Positions 43,689-51,631 of a stretch of DNA of 64,000 nucleotides are shown here, in pieces (position 1 is the stretch's first letter; every line of letters begins with the position of its first letter). Origin of the DNA: Kushneria pakistanensis (GTDB lineage: Bacteria; Pseudomonadota; Gammaproteobacteria; Pseudomonadales; Halomonadaceae); NCBI RefSeq assembly GCF_014652795.1, contig NZ_BMZM01000003.1:620001-684000 (forward strand). Reading direction: 5' to 3'. Position numbers and translations under genes: made by a program. The notes under the pieces are model-generated. The model ran no database searches, was not told the DNA's origin, and was given only the letters and a program-made list of their open reading frames with translations.

Positions 43689-45055
43689 CAGGTCATTTCT
43701 CCGGGCAGATGCAGGCCGATCATGAACCCACCGCCGGGCAGGTGATGCATGACAATGGTTCCCCCATGGGCACGTGCCACGCCGTCGGCAATCGCCAGTC
43801 CCAGTCCGCTGCCGGGCCCCTGTTCCTGGCAGCGGTGAAACGGGCGCAGGACATCGTCCTGTTCGCCATTGTTGATCCCCGGGCCATCATCCTCGACATG
43901 AATCACGCTGTTAGCGGCATCAATGCCCACGGTCACCCGGGAGCGCGCGTAACGCAGGGCATTGTCGATCAGGTTGCTCAATGCCTCTTCCAGCTGCCAG
44001 CGATTGCCAGCGACAGACAGCTCGGGACAGGGCTCGGCAAGGCCCAGATCGATGCCGTTTTTGTCAGCCACGGGCAGAAATCGCACCAGCGTCTCGCGTG
44101 CCAGGGTCGCCAGCGCCACCGGCTGTCGTGTCAGGGGGGCCTCTGGCGAATGAAGACGTGTTAATGACAGGAGCTGCTCGGCCAGACGGGTGGCACGGTG
44201 CGTTCCGGCCTGTATTTCCTGTAGTGCCTGATGCCAGTGGGCACTGTCCTGGCTGCGAAGGGCCAGCTCTGCGCTGGCGGCAATGCCGGCAAGCGGTGTG
44301 CGCAGTTGATGAGAAGCGTCACCAATGAAGCGTTGTTCATGGATGCGCACCTGGCGCTGACGTGCCAGCAGGGCGTTGAGTGCGGCGAGAAGCTCTTCAA
44401 GCTCACGCGGCACCCTCACATGGATGGGAGAGAGATCATGTGCCGTGCGAGCCTTGAGTCGCCTGCGCAGCTGTTTCAGCGGGCGCAGTGCCAGGCGCAG
44501 GGTCATCAAAAGCCCTGCCACGGCCAGCGCCACAATGCCGGCCAGACGCAGGCTGCTGTCGCGAAAAAGCTGCCAGGTCATGGCGTGCCGTGCTTCCAGC
44601 GTATGGGCGACCAGCAGCGCGTAGGGCGCGCGGTTGTGCCAGCCCGTCAGGCGAGCGCCCAGGGCGCCCACGCGTAACGACAATCCATTGAAGGTGGCCG
44701 AACTGGTCTGAAAGCTTCCCGTGGCCGGCAGGTCCTGGATCAGTGCGACCAGAGCGGCATTGCCGCTGACGAGGTGCCCCTCGCGGTCGATGAGAGCATA
44801 AAAAACGCGCTCATCGCCGTGCGGAGCCAGCATGTTCAGTGCCGAGGCCGGTACATCGAACCAGAGGCGATCGTTGCGCCAGCTCACATGATCACTCATG
44901 ACCTGAGCCGCTGAGGCCAGCAGTCGATCGTAGGCGCGATCGGCGCTGCGCTGTGCACTGTACCAGGACTGAAGCAGCAGCAGGGTGCAGGTCAGTAACA
45001 GCAGCAGGGAAAGTCCGCCCAGCAGGCGACGATGAAGACTGGCGGCCGACACCAT
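43688..45055 (-). CDS. Sensor histidine kinase, TctE/2CSK_N type
   Basis: The 455-residue kinase has two membrane segments (LLGGLSLLLLLTCTLLLL and LRLAGIVALAVAGLLMTL). They enclose a periplasmic sensor of about 130 residues that resembles the 2CSK_N domain of TctE-like kinases. A HAMP-like linker follows (LRPLKQLRRRLKART), then the H-box FIGDASHQLRTPLAGI, the N-box NLIDNALRYARS and the G-boxes VEDDGPGI and GSGLGLAIADGVARAHGG. It lies between its response regulator (3-base gap) and the binding protein (1-base overlap), so the three are made together. Confidence 0.92.
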   Translation of the reverse strand: MVSAASLHRRLLGGLSLLLLLTCTLLLLQSWYSAQRSADRAYDRLLASAAQVMSDHVSWRNDRLWFDVPASALNMLAPHGDERVFYALIDREGHLVSGNAALVALIQDLPATGSFQTSSATFNGLSLRVGALGARLTGWHNRAPYALLVAHTLEARHAMTWQLFRDSSLRLAGIVALAVAGLLMTLRLALRPLKQLRRRLKARTAHDLSPIHVRVPRELEELLAALNALLARQRQVRIHEQRFIGDASHQLRTPLAGIAASAELALRSQDSAHWHQALQEIQAGTHRATRLAEQLLSLTRLHSPEAPLTRQPVALATLARETLVRFLPVADKNGIDLGLAEPCPELSVAGNRWQLEEALSNLIDNALRYARSRVTVGIDAANSVIHVEDDGPGINNGEQDDVLRPFHRCQEQGPGSGLGLAIADGVARAHGGTIVMHHLPGGGFMIGLHLPGEMT

Positions 45056-45058
45056 GAT

Positions 45059-45727
45059 TCAACGCAGCTCCAGACGATAGCCCATGCCGCGCACGGTGCG
45101 TATATGGATGTCACTGCCTTCAAGACGTCGGCGCAGGCGGTGGATGTAGACCTCCAGGGCGTTGTCCCGCAGGCTGTCGTCACCGCCAAAGGCTTCTGCC
45201 ATCAGATCGGCGCGGCTGATGACCTTCTCGGCATGGCGCAGCAGACAGGCCATCAGCCGCAGCTCCCGGGTCGGCAGCTCCATAACGGTCTGGTTGAGTT
45301 CAAGGCGCTGGGTAGGTACGTGCAGGGCAAGCTGGCCCAGTTTCAGCGTATCGGAGGCCGTCGGTCGCGCGCGGCGCAAAAGTGCACGCACCCGGGCCTC
45401 GAACTCGCTGAGCGAGAAGGGCTTGGTGAGATAGTCATCGGCGCCCAGATCAAGGCCTTCCACACGATCCTCGATCGAGGCGCGCGCCGTCAGGATCAGC
45501 ACGGGCGTGTGAGTGTCATGTCGGCGCAGCGTGGCCAGCACCTCAAGGCCGCTGCAGTGGGGCAGGTTCAGATCCAGAATCACCAGATCGAGCTGTCGAC
45601 GCGTGGCGAGATGATCACAGGCATGATCACCGCGCGTGATGACGTCCAGCTGATCATCATATTCGAGCAGCAGTGTTTCAAGAGTCTGTGCCAGCAGCAC
45701 GTCATCTTCGATGAGCAGTAGCGCCAT
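45059..45727 (-). CDS. OmpR/TctD-type response regulator
   Basis: The 222-residue protein has a receiver domain (MALLLIEDDVLLAQTLETLL), the phosphorylated aspartate in LVILDLNLPHCSGL near residue 51, and the conserved threonine and lysine in LILTARAS and DYLTKPFSLSEFEARV. A winged-helix DNA-binding domain follows (ELPTRELRLMACLLRHAEKVISRADLMAE, YIHRLRRRLEGSDIHIRTVRGMGYRL). It is the first gene of the three-gene operon and probably regulates other targets. No operator could be identified. Confidence 0.93.
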   Translation of the reverse strand: MALLLIEDDVLLAQTLETLLLEYDDQLDVITRGDHACDHLATRRQLDLVILDLNLPHCSGLEVLATLRRHDTHTPVLILTARASIEDRVEGLDLGADDYLTKPFSLSEFEARVRALLRRARPTASDTLKLGQLALHVPTQRLELNQTVMELPTRELRLMACLLRHAEKVISRADLMAEAFGGDDSLRDNALEVYIHRLRRRLEGSDIHIRTVRGMGYRLELR

Positions 45728-45816
45728 GAAGGCTCCGCAGCGACTGAACGGGAGGGGGTTAGTCTACCCTGGTCGGTCGCTTCATCACGACTGTCCCCAA
45801 CCTGCCGTGCCATCGC

Positions 45817-45846
45817 TTGCGATAAAGGCAGGCGTGCTGGTAAGAT
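45817..45846 (+). promoter_or_regulatory. Likely ffs promoter
   Basis: TTGCGA and TAAGAT are separated by 18 bases, with a GCGCGCT discriminator. The RNA begins about 65 bases after the -10 box, which implies a processed leader. Confidence 0.4.
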
Positions 45847-45910
45847 GCGCGCTCGGTTGATCGGGGGCTGGCCAGCGGCCGGTAAATATCCTGCCCTGAC
45901 ATCCGATGAT

Positions 45911-46023
45911 GGTGACCCTTGATGGTCCTCTCGCAACGCGATATCGCGAACCCCGCCAGGCCCGGAAGGGAGCAACGGTAGTGATGGAGGCGTGTGCCGG
46001 GATGTGGCTGTTGAGGGTCGCCA
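45911..46023 (+). ncRNA. ffs: 4.5S signal-recognition-particle RNA
   Basis: The conserved tip of bacterial SRP RNA is clear: the CAGGCCCGGAAGGGAGCA stretch and the GTGTGCCGGGATGTGGCT arm, which binds Ffh. The outer ends pair (GGTGACCC / GGGTCGCC) to close the hairpin. The RNA guides Ffh to signal peptides. It lies just upstream of dnaX, the same arrangement as in pseudomonads. End positions are estimated from pairing, give or take a few bases. Confidence 0.92.
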
Positions 46024-46277
46024 CCCTCCAGTCTTTCAGTGTCTTCCCCGTTTTGTTATCCGATGCCTGCCTTCCCTGTATGGCACCTTTTTGCTGTTTC
46101 AGCGATAAGGGGCAGATCAACATGGCCCTGGATATTCCATCGACGCTTTCATGACAGGGATCGATTGGCGCCTGCATACCCAGTCGATAGAATGGTCGGC
46201 CTATCCATCGGTTCGACGCCCCTTTCGATTTTCCAACGTCGATACTTCACCGCTTTGACTACAGGCTATAGCGCTGC

Positions 46278-48434
46278 ATGAGCTATCAGGTACTGGCCCG
46301 CAAATGGCGGCCGCGCACATTTCATGAGCTGGTAGGGCAGGAGCATGTCAGTCGTGCGCTGGTCAACGCGCTTGATCAGGGGCGGCTACATCATGCCTAT
46401 CTGTTTACCGGAACGCGCGGGGTGGGCAAGACCACGCTGGCACGCATTCTGGCCAAGTGCCTGAACTGTGAAACCGGCGTGACCTCACGACCGTGCGGGC
46501 AGTGCCAGACCTGTTGCGATATCGATCAGGGCCGGTTTGTCGATCTGATCGAAGTGGATGCCGCCTCTCGTACCCGCGTGGAAGACACCCGGGAGCTGCT
46601 CGACAACGTGCAGTATGCGCCCACCCAGGGGCGCTACAAGGTGTATCTCATCGATGAGGTACACATGCTCTCGACGCACAGCTTCAATGCGCTGTTGAAA
46701 ACGCTTGAAGAGCCGCCCCCGCATGTCAGGTTCCTGCTGGCGACCACCGACCCGCAGAAGCTGCCTATCACGGTGCTGTCGCGCTGCCTGCAGTTTGCCC
46801 TGAAACGCATGACGCCCGAGCGCATTGTCGAGCATCTCGGCCACGTCCTTGCCCAGGAACAGACTGCCTTTGATACCGCGGCGCTCTGGCTGCTGGGGCG
46901 CGCCGCCGACGGCTCCATGCGTGACGCCATGTCACTGACCGACCAGGCCATTGCCTTTGGCCACGGTGAAGTGCGTGAAAATGACGTCATTGCCATGCTC
47001 GGGACCCTCGATCATCGCCAGATTCTGGCGCTGGTCGAGTCACTGGCGGGTGGCGATGCTGCAGACGTGTTGGCGCGGGTGGCCCAGCTGGCCGAGCAGG
47101 GCCCGGATTTTGCCGGTGTACTTGATGCCCTGTGTGGCGTGTTTCACCGTCTGGCGATTGCGCAGATGGTGCCGGCGGCACTGGATAATGCCCAGGGTGA
47201 TCGCGAGACACTGATTGAGCTTGCGGCACATTTTACCCCCGAGGACGTGCAGCTTTACTACCAGATTGGGTTGAACGGCCGCGGCGATATGGACAACGCG
47301 CCCGAGCAGCGAACAGCGCTTGAAATGACACTGCTGCGCATGCTCGCCTTCCGGCCGCAGGGTGCGCCGGCGCCGGAGCACAAGCCGCTACCGATCCGGG
47401 CCGAGACGTCTTCCTCTACATCGACGGCACCGTCGACGACCGATGACGCAGCATCGCAGAAGGCATCTGCTGACGCTGCTCCGGTCTCAAACAGCTCACA
47501 GCCACATGCCCCTGCCCAGGGCGAATCGGTGACGGCCGAAACACCGACAGCACCTGTTGAGCAGCGTCAGGTTGAACCCTCTGCTGCTCCAGAGCCCGCG
47601 CCGCCCTGGAATGATGACGACGCAGGCGTTTCGCTGGTCAGTGCGCCCGAGAGCGCCGCCTATGGTGAGGCCTTGCAGGAAGAGGTGGGTGAGGCTGCGC
47701 CTGCAGATATTGTGCAACCGGCGGTGACCCCGGATGCACCGGCAGTACCGGATACACGCCAGTCGCTGACGGATAATGCTTCTGCCCGGATGACCGTAAC
47801 GCCGACAGTGGATGAGCCTGCAGCAGATGATGAGCAGGACGATGCGCTCGACGAGTACATGAACGAAGCACTCGGCGACAACGCCGCCGGCCAGGCGCTG
47901 GAGGCAATGGTCGAAGGGCTCTGCGATCAATCCTCGCCGGATGAGGCCGACACATCAGCGACGGACGATACGCCGGCCTCCGAGGGTATCAGTACCCTGC
48001 CGGTCGAAGCCGATCACACGCCACTTGATAACGTCCGCTGGCTTGAACTCTTTCCTGGGCTGGGGCTTTCCGGGATGACCGCCAATCTGGTAGCCAACTG
48101 CGTTGTGCACCATGATGATGGTCACCATCTCGGGATGTGGCTGCATCACTCCCAGAGCGCCATGAATGCAGAAGTGCATCGTGAGCGCCTTGAAAAGGCC
48201 CTGACGGCACGAGGGCTTTCGCGCCGGGTCGCCATTGAGGTGGGTGACATTGATGAACATATCGAAACGCCGGCCCGGCGCCGTGCCCGACTGGAAAAGG
48301 CACGATTGCAGCGCGCCATTGAAGCCTTGCGTGATGACCCACATATTCAGTCTCTACAGGAAGTCTTCGGTGCCCGCCTGCTTGAGCGCAGTGTGACCTC
48401 GTTTGAGCAGGATGATGCTGGCAGCGGCAGCTGA
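46278..48434 (+). CDS. dnaX: DNA polymerase III subunit tau (gamma/tau, DnaX)
   Basis: The 718-residue clamp-loader ATPase starts [23 protein letters not shown]. It has Walker A ([15 protein letters not shown], about residue 45), a four-cysteine zinc module (CLNCETG, CGQC, CC), Walker B ([11 protein letters not shown]) and the sensor-1 SRC motif (TVLSRCLQF). A long Ala/Thr/Pro/Asp-rich linker spans about residues 365-580, and the tau-specific C-terminal domain closes the protein. No A-AAA-AAG-type slippery heptamer is visible, so a frameshifted gamma product as in E. coli is not indicated. It starts the dnaX-ybaB-recR group. Confidence 0.96.
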   Translation: MSYQVLARKWRPRTFHELVGQEHVSRALVNALDQGRLHHAYLFTGTRGVGKTTLARILAKCLNCETGVTSRPCGQCQTCCDIDQGRFVDLIEVDAASRTRVEDTRELLDNVQYAPTQGRYKVYLIDEVHMLSTHSFNALLKTLEEPPPHVRFLLATTDPQKLPITVLSRCLQFALKRMTPERIVEHLGHVLAQEQTAFDTAALWLLGRAADGSMRDAMSLTDQAIAFGHGEVRENDVIAMLGTLDHRQILALVESLAGGDAADVLARVAQLAEQGPDFAGVLDALCGVFHRLAIAQMVPAALDNAQGDRETLIELAAHFTPEDVQLYYQIGLNGRGDMDNAPEQRTALEMTLLRMLAFRPQGAPAPEHKPLPIRAETSSSTSTAPSTTDDAASQKASADAAPVSNSSQPHAPAQGESVTAETPTAPVEQRQVEPSAAPEPAPPWNDDDAGVSLVSAPESAAYGEALQEEVGEAAPADIVQPAVTPDAPAVPDTRQSLTDNASARMTVTPTVDEPAADDEQDDALDEYMNEALGDNAAGQALEAMVEGLCDQSSPDEADTSATDDTPASEGISTLPVEADHTPLDNVRWLELFPGLGLSGMTANLVANCVVHHDDGHHLGMWLHHSQSAMNAEVHRERLEKALTARGLSRRVAIEVGDIDEHIETPARRRARLEKARLQRAIEALRDDPHIQSLQEVFGARLLERSVTSFEQDDAGSGS

Positions 48435-48484
48435 ACGTAGATATCGATAACGGTTTGATTCAACGACTCTCAAGGAAGGCAATC

Positions 48485-48811
48485 ATGTTCAAGGGTGGCA
48501 TGGGTAACCTGATGAAGCAGGCTCAGGAAATGCAGGACAAGATGCAAAAGGTTCAGGAAGAGATTGCTGATACCGAAGTGCATGGCGAGTCCGGTGCCGG
48601 CATGGTCAAGGTGACCATGAATGGTCGACACGACGTCACCTCGATCGAACTTGATCCGGCCATCATGCAGGAAGAGAAGGAATTTCTTGAAGACCTGCTG
48701 GCGGCTGCCGTCAATGATGCCGTGCGCAAGGTGGAAGTCAACTCGCGCACTAAAATGGAAGAAGCCACGCAGGGGCTTAACCTGCCGCCTGGCTTCAAGA
48801 TGCCGTTCTAG
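48485..48811 (+). CDS. ybaB: Nucleoid-associated protein YbaB/EbfC
   Basis: This 108-residue dimeric DNA-binding protein matches the family over its whole length: [60 protein letters not shown], ending [10 protein letters not shown]. The true start at 48485 follows AAGGAAGGCAATC; the ten-residue upstream extension is not used. It sits between dnaX and recR, the near-universal arrangement; 14 bases separate it from recR. Confidence 0.96.
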   Translation: MFKGGMGNLMKQAQEMQDKMQKVQEEIADTEVHGESGAGMVKVTMNGRHDVTSIELDPAIMQEEKEFLEDLLAAAVNDAVRKVEVNSRTKMEEATQGLNLPPGFKMPF

Positions 48812-48825
48812 GATACGCAGCATTC

Positions 48826-49437
48826 ATGGCGACCTTTTCACCCCTGATCGACCGTTTGCTCGAAACGCTGCGCGTGCTGCCAGGCGTCGGGCCTCGTACC
48901 GCACAGCGCATGGCCTTTCATCTGCTGGAGCGTGACCGCGAGGGCGGACGTCGGCTGGCGTACGTGCTGGGCGAGGCGCTTGAGAACGTGGGCTACTGCG
49001 AGCGCTGTCGTAACCTGACGGAAAGTCATCTTTGCAGTATCTGCGAGGATACGCGCCGTGATGATCGTGCCCTGTGTGTGGTGGAGTCTCCGGCCGATCT
49101 TCTGGCCATTGAGGAGGCCGGCGGTTTTCGCGGGCGTTACTTTGTGCTCCATGGGCACCTTTCGCCCATCGATGGTATTGGTCCGGGTGATCTGGGGCTG
49201 GATCAGCTTGAGGCGCTGGTGCATCAACAGCAGATAGAAGAGCTGATTCTGGCCACCAATCCCACGGTGGAGGGCGAGGCGACCGCGCATTATATCGCCG
49301 AGCAGCTTCGCGCGCTGGGCGTGCGCTGCTCGCGTCTGGCCTATGGCGTTCCGATGGGGGGCGAGCTTGAGTATGTCGATGGCGGTACGCTGTCACGCGC
49401 CTTCATGGGACGTCAGCCCTTTGGCGAGCAGGGCTAG
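48826..49437 (+). CDS. recR: Recombination protein RecR
   Basis: RecR works with RecF and RecO to load RecA on single-stranded gaps. The 203-residue protein has the helix-hairpin-helix [20 protein letters not shown], a four-cysteine zinc finger (CERC, then CSIC), a Toprim domain ([26 protein letters not shown]) and the Walker-like end [24 protein letters not shown] perfect terminator follows, so rnd is transcribed separately. Confidence 0.97.
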   Translation: MATFSPLIDRLLETLRVLPGVGPRTAQRMAFHLLERDREGGRRLAYVLGEALENVGYCERCRNLTESHLCSICEDTRRDDRALCVVESPADLLAIEEAGGFRGRYFVLHGHLSPIDGIGPGDLGLDQLEALVHQQQIEELILATNPTVEGEATAHYIAEQLRALGVRCSRLAYGVPMGGELEYVDGGTLSRAFMGRQPFGEQG

Positions 49438-49486
49438 AAGCCGTTGCAACAAAAGCGCCTGTGTGAATACGAGCATCCTGGATGCG

Positions 49487-49516
49487 ACAAGCCGCCGTGC
49501 GGCTTGTTTTATTTTA
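49487..49516 (+). terminator. Rho-independent terminator after recR
   Basis: ACAAGCCGC / GCGGCTTGT with a CGT loop is followed by TTTATTTTA. It marks the end of the dnaX-ybaB-recR transcript. Confidence 0.9.
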
Positions 49517-49563
49517 TGACCTGCTGGCACCTGTGCCGGCCGGCCGCAGTAGACGGAATGGCT

Positions 49564-50718
49564 ATGCCCACTGATGTAACCTGGCACTTTATTGATACCG
49601 AAGAGGCGCTTGAGCGCGCCTGCGCAGATCTCGCCACCCGCGAGGTGATCGGTGTGGACACCGAGTTCATGCGTGAAACGACCTTCTATCCGGTGCCTGC
49701 ACTGATTCAGTTGGGCGATGCCGAGGTGGTCTACCTGATCGACCCGACCGTGGTGGCGCCCACCGCTTCCCTGCGCACACTGCTGGGTGATGAAGGGCCC
49801 CTGAAGATCTTGCATGCCTGCGGTGAGGACATGGAGATCTTCATGCACTGGACAGGGGACGTACCTTCTCCGATCGTGGATACCCAGCTGGCGCATGCCC
49901 TGCTGGGGGAGGAAAGCTCCATCAGTTATCAGCGGTTGGTGGATCACTGGGAGCAGCAGCATGTGCCCAAGGGAGAAACCCGCTCCAACTGGCTGCAACG
50001 CCCCTTGAGCGAGGAGCAGTGCCGCTATGCAGCGCTGGACGTGGTCTGGCTGTCATCAATCTGGCAGCGCCAGCAGATACCTCTTCGCGAGCAGGGCCGT
50101 CTTGCGTGGTTGCTTGAGGACTGTCATGCACTGGTCGAGGCAGCACGAGGCGTGCGTGATGATGAGCGCTGGTATCTGCGTCATCGCAATGCCTGGCGGC
50201 TCGAGCCGCGTCAACTGGCGGCCTTTCAGCGCCTGTGCGTCTGGCGGGAACGTGCCGTACGCGAGCGAAATCTGCCGCGTAACTGGCTGGCAAGCGATGC
50301 CATTCTGATGGAGATCGCGGCGGCATTGCCGGGTAATCGCTATGAGCTTTCCCGGATCGATGGCATCAAGCCTTCCCTGATCAAGCGCGAGGGTGACACG
50401 CTTTTGGCACTGATTCAGGAAGCGATGATGCTTGATGAATCCGTGCTGCCTACCGTACTGCCTTCCCCTGTCAGTGACGCCTACAAAAAGCGCATGAAGG
50501 CGCTGAAGGCTGCAGTCAGTGATCGTGCTCGTGAACTGTCACTTCCCTCCGAAGTGCTGGTGACCCGTCGTGAGCTTGAGCGCTGGATCAGTGCCGATCT
50601 TCAGCACACTGACTGGCCCAGCCTGAGCGGCTGGCGTGGCGATGTCCTCAATGACGCTCTGGCATCGGCACTGTCAAAAAATGAGCGTGCTCCAGTCTCT
50701 GCTCCTGATAAGCGCTGA
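49564..50718 (+). CDS. rnd: Ribonuclease D
   Basis: RNase D trims 3' ends of tRNA precursors and other small RNAs. The 384-residue enzyme has the DEDD exonuclease motifs: D and E in VIGVDTEFMRETTF, D in LHACGEDMEIFM, and Y/D in CRYAALDVVWL. HRDC domains follow (RNLPRNWLASDAILMEIA). The ATG at 49564 lies 7 bases after ACGGA; the neighbouring ATG at 49558 is also possible. The long frame from 49444 runs through the recR terminator and is rejected. It precedes ycgL and ycgN, as in pseudomonads. Confidence 0.95.
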   Translation: MPTDVTWHFIDTEEALERACADLATREVIGVDTEFMRETTFYPVPALIQLGDAEVVYLIDPTVVAPTASLRTLLGDEGPLKILHACGEDMEIFMHWTGDVPSPIVDTQLAHALLGEESSISYQRLVDHWEQQHVPKGETRSNWLQRPLSEEQCRYAALDVVWLSSIWQRQQIPLREQGRLAWLLEDCHALVEAARGVRDDERWYLRHRNAWRLEPRQLAAFQRLCVWRERAVRERNLPRNWLASDAILMEIAAALPGNRYELSRIDGIKPSLIKREGDTLLALIQEAMMLDESVLPTVLPSPVSDAYKKRMKALKAAVSDRARELSLPSEVLVTRRELERWISADLQHTDWPSLSGWRGDVLNDALASALSKNERAPVSAPDKR

Positions 50719-50745
50719 GACCACCATGCCCCTGTGGAGAACACC

Positions 50746-51054
50746 ATGACCCCAACACCGTTACTGTGTCAGATCTACAAGAGTCCGCGACAGGAAGAGA
50801 TGTTTCTGTATGTGGATCGTACGCGTGGGCTGGAAGTGGTGCCTCAGGAGCTGCTGGCAGGTTTTGGGACCCCGCAATCCATCATGATGATGGTCATGAC
50901 GCCGGAGCGAACGCTGGCCCGCGTGGATACCGAACAGGTCATCACGGCACTGAAGGAAAAGGGCTATTACTTGCAGATGCCCCCCGGCGGTGATGCGCGA
51001 TCACGTGACCTTGCCTTTGACGTCAGCGATCATGCTGCTGATCAGGCGCGCTGA
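50746..51054 (+). CDS. ycgL: YcgL-domain protein
   Basis: The 102-residue protein matches the YcgL family: LLCQIYKSPRQEEMFLYVDRTRGLEVVPQELLAGFG, then VMTPERTLARVD and the closing GYYLQMPPGG. The family function is unknown; it is a small cytoplasmic alpha/beta protein usually beside rnd. Start at 50746 after GGAGAACACC. It is in an operon with rnd upstream and ycgN 20 bases downstream. Confidence 0.92.
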   Translation: MTPTPLLCQIYKSPRQEEMFLYVDRTRGLEVVPQELLAGFGTPQSIMMMVMTPERTLARVDTEQVITALKEKGYYLQMPPGGDARSRDLAFDVSDHAADQAR

Positions 51055-51074
51055 TAGACGTTTCAGGAGTCAGC

Positions 51075-51521
51075 ATGCGTGAGCGATTCTGGGAAAGATT
51101 TCCGCTGGAGGCCCTGACGCCCCAGGAATGGGAGGCCGTCTGCGATGGCTGCGGACAGTGTTGTCTGGTCAGGCTTGAAGATGAAGAAAATCAGGAGATC
51201 GTGACGTTGTCGGTGGCCTGTCGTCTTTTTGATACAAAAGACTGTCGCTGCAGTGATTACGAGCATCGCTTTGACAAGGTGCCGGACTGTCTACAGCTCA
51301 CTCCGGAGCGCGCTCGGGCATTCCACTGGCTGCCCGAGACCTGTGGCTATCGGCGTCTGGCGCAGTCAAAACCGCTGCCCAAATGGCATCCTCTGCGCAG
51401 CGGCGATTTGTCAGGTGCACGCCGCGCCGGGATCAGCATGCATGGCATGGCCGTCAGTGAGGCGGTGGTTCCCGAGAGTGACTATGAGGATTACATCATT
51501 GCCGTAATCCCCTGCCAGTAG
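51075..51521 (+). CDS. ycgN: YcgN-family cysteine-cluster protein
   Basis: The 148-residue protein (UPF0260/YcgN family) has a cysteine cluster likely to bind metal: CDGCGQCCLVRLED, then ACRLFDTKDCRCSDYEHR and PDCLQLTPE. It ends EDYIIAVIPCQ. The molecular role is not established. It is downstream of ycgL with a terminator after it, forming the end of the rnd-ycgL-ycgN operon. Confidence 0.92.
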   Translation: MRERFWERFPLEALTPQEWEAVCDGCGQCCLVRLEDEENQEIVTLSVACRLFDTKDCRCSDYEHRFDKVPDCLQLTPERARAFHWLPETCGYRRLAQSKPLPKWHPLRSGDLSGARRAGISMHGMAVSEAVVPESDYEDYIIAVIPCQ

Positions 51522-51570
51522 CGCCCGGGAAGGGCAGCATTGGCGCGCTGTATCGGCCTGGCAGAAAAGG

Positions 51571-51603
51571 GGCACGCTTTCGTCATGAAGCGTGCCTTTT
51601 GTT
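51571..51603 (+). terminator. Rho-independent terminator after ycgN
   Basis: GGCACGCTT / AAGCGTGCC with an eight-base loop is followed by TTTTGTT. It lies between ycgN (+) and the converging oligopeptidase B gene. Confidence 0.85.
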
Positions 51604-51631
51604 CGATCAGGCTGCCGATGTTTGAGTAGTA

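Larger units (their letters stand above)
45728..46277. other. Intergenic region holding ffs
   Basis: This 550-bp stretch separates the divergent response-regulator gene and dnaX. It contains the 4.5S RNA gene (45911-46023) and a likely promoter for it (45817-45846). The other 200-250 bp before dnaX show no gene. The short frames there are translations of the RNA gene or lack ribosome-binding sites. Confidence 0.6.
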
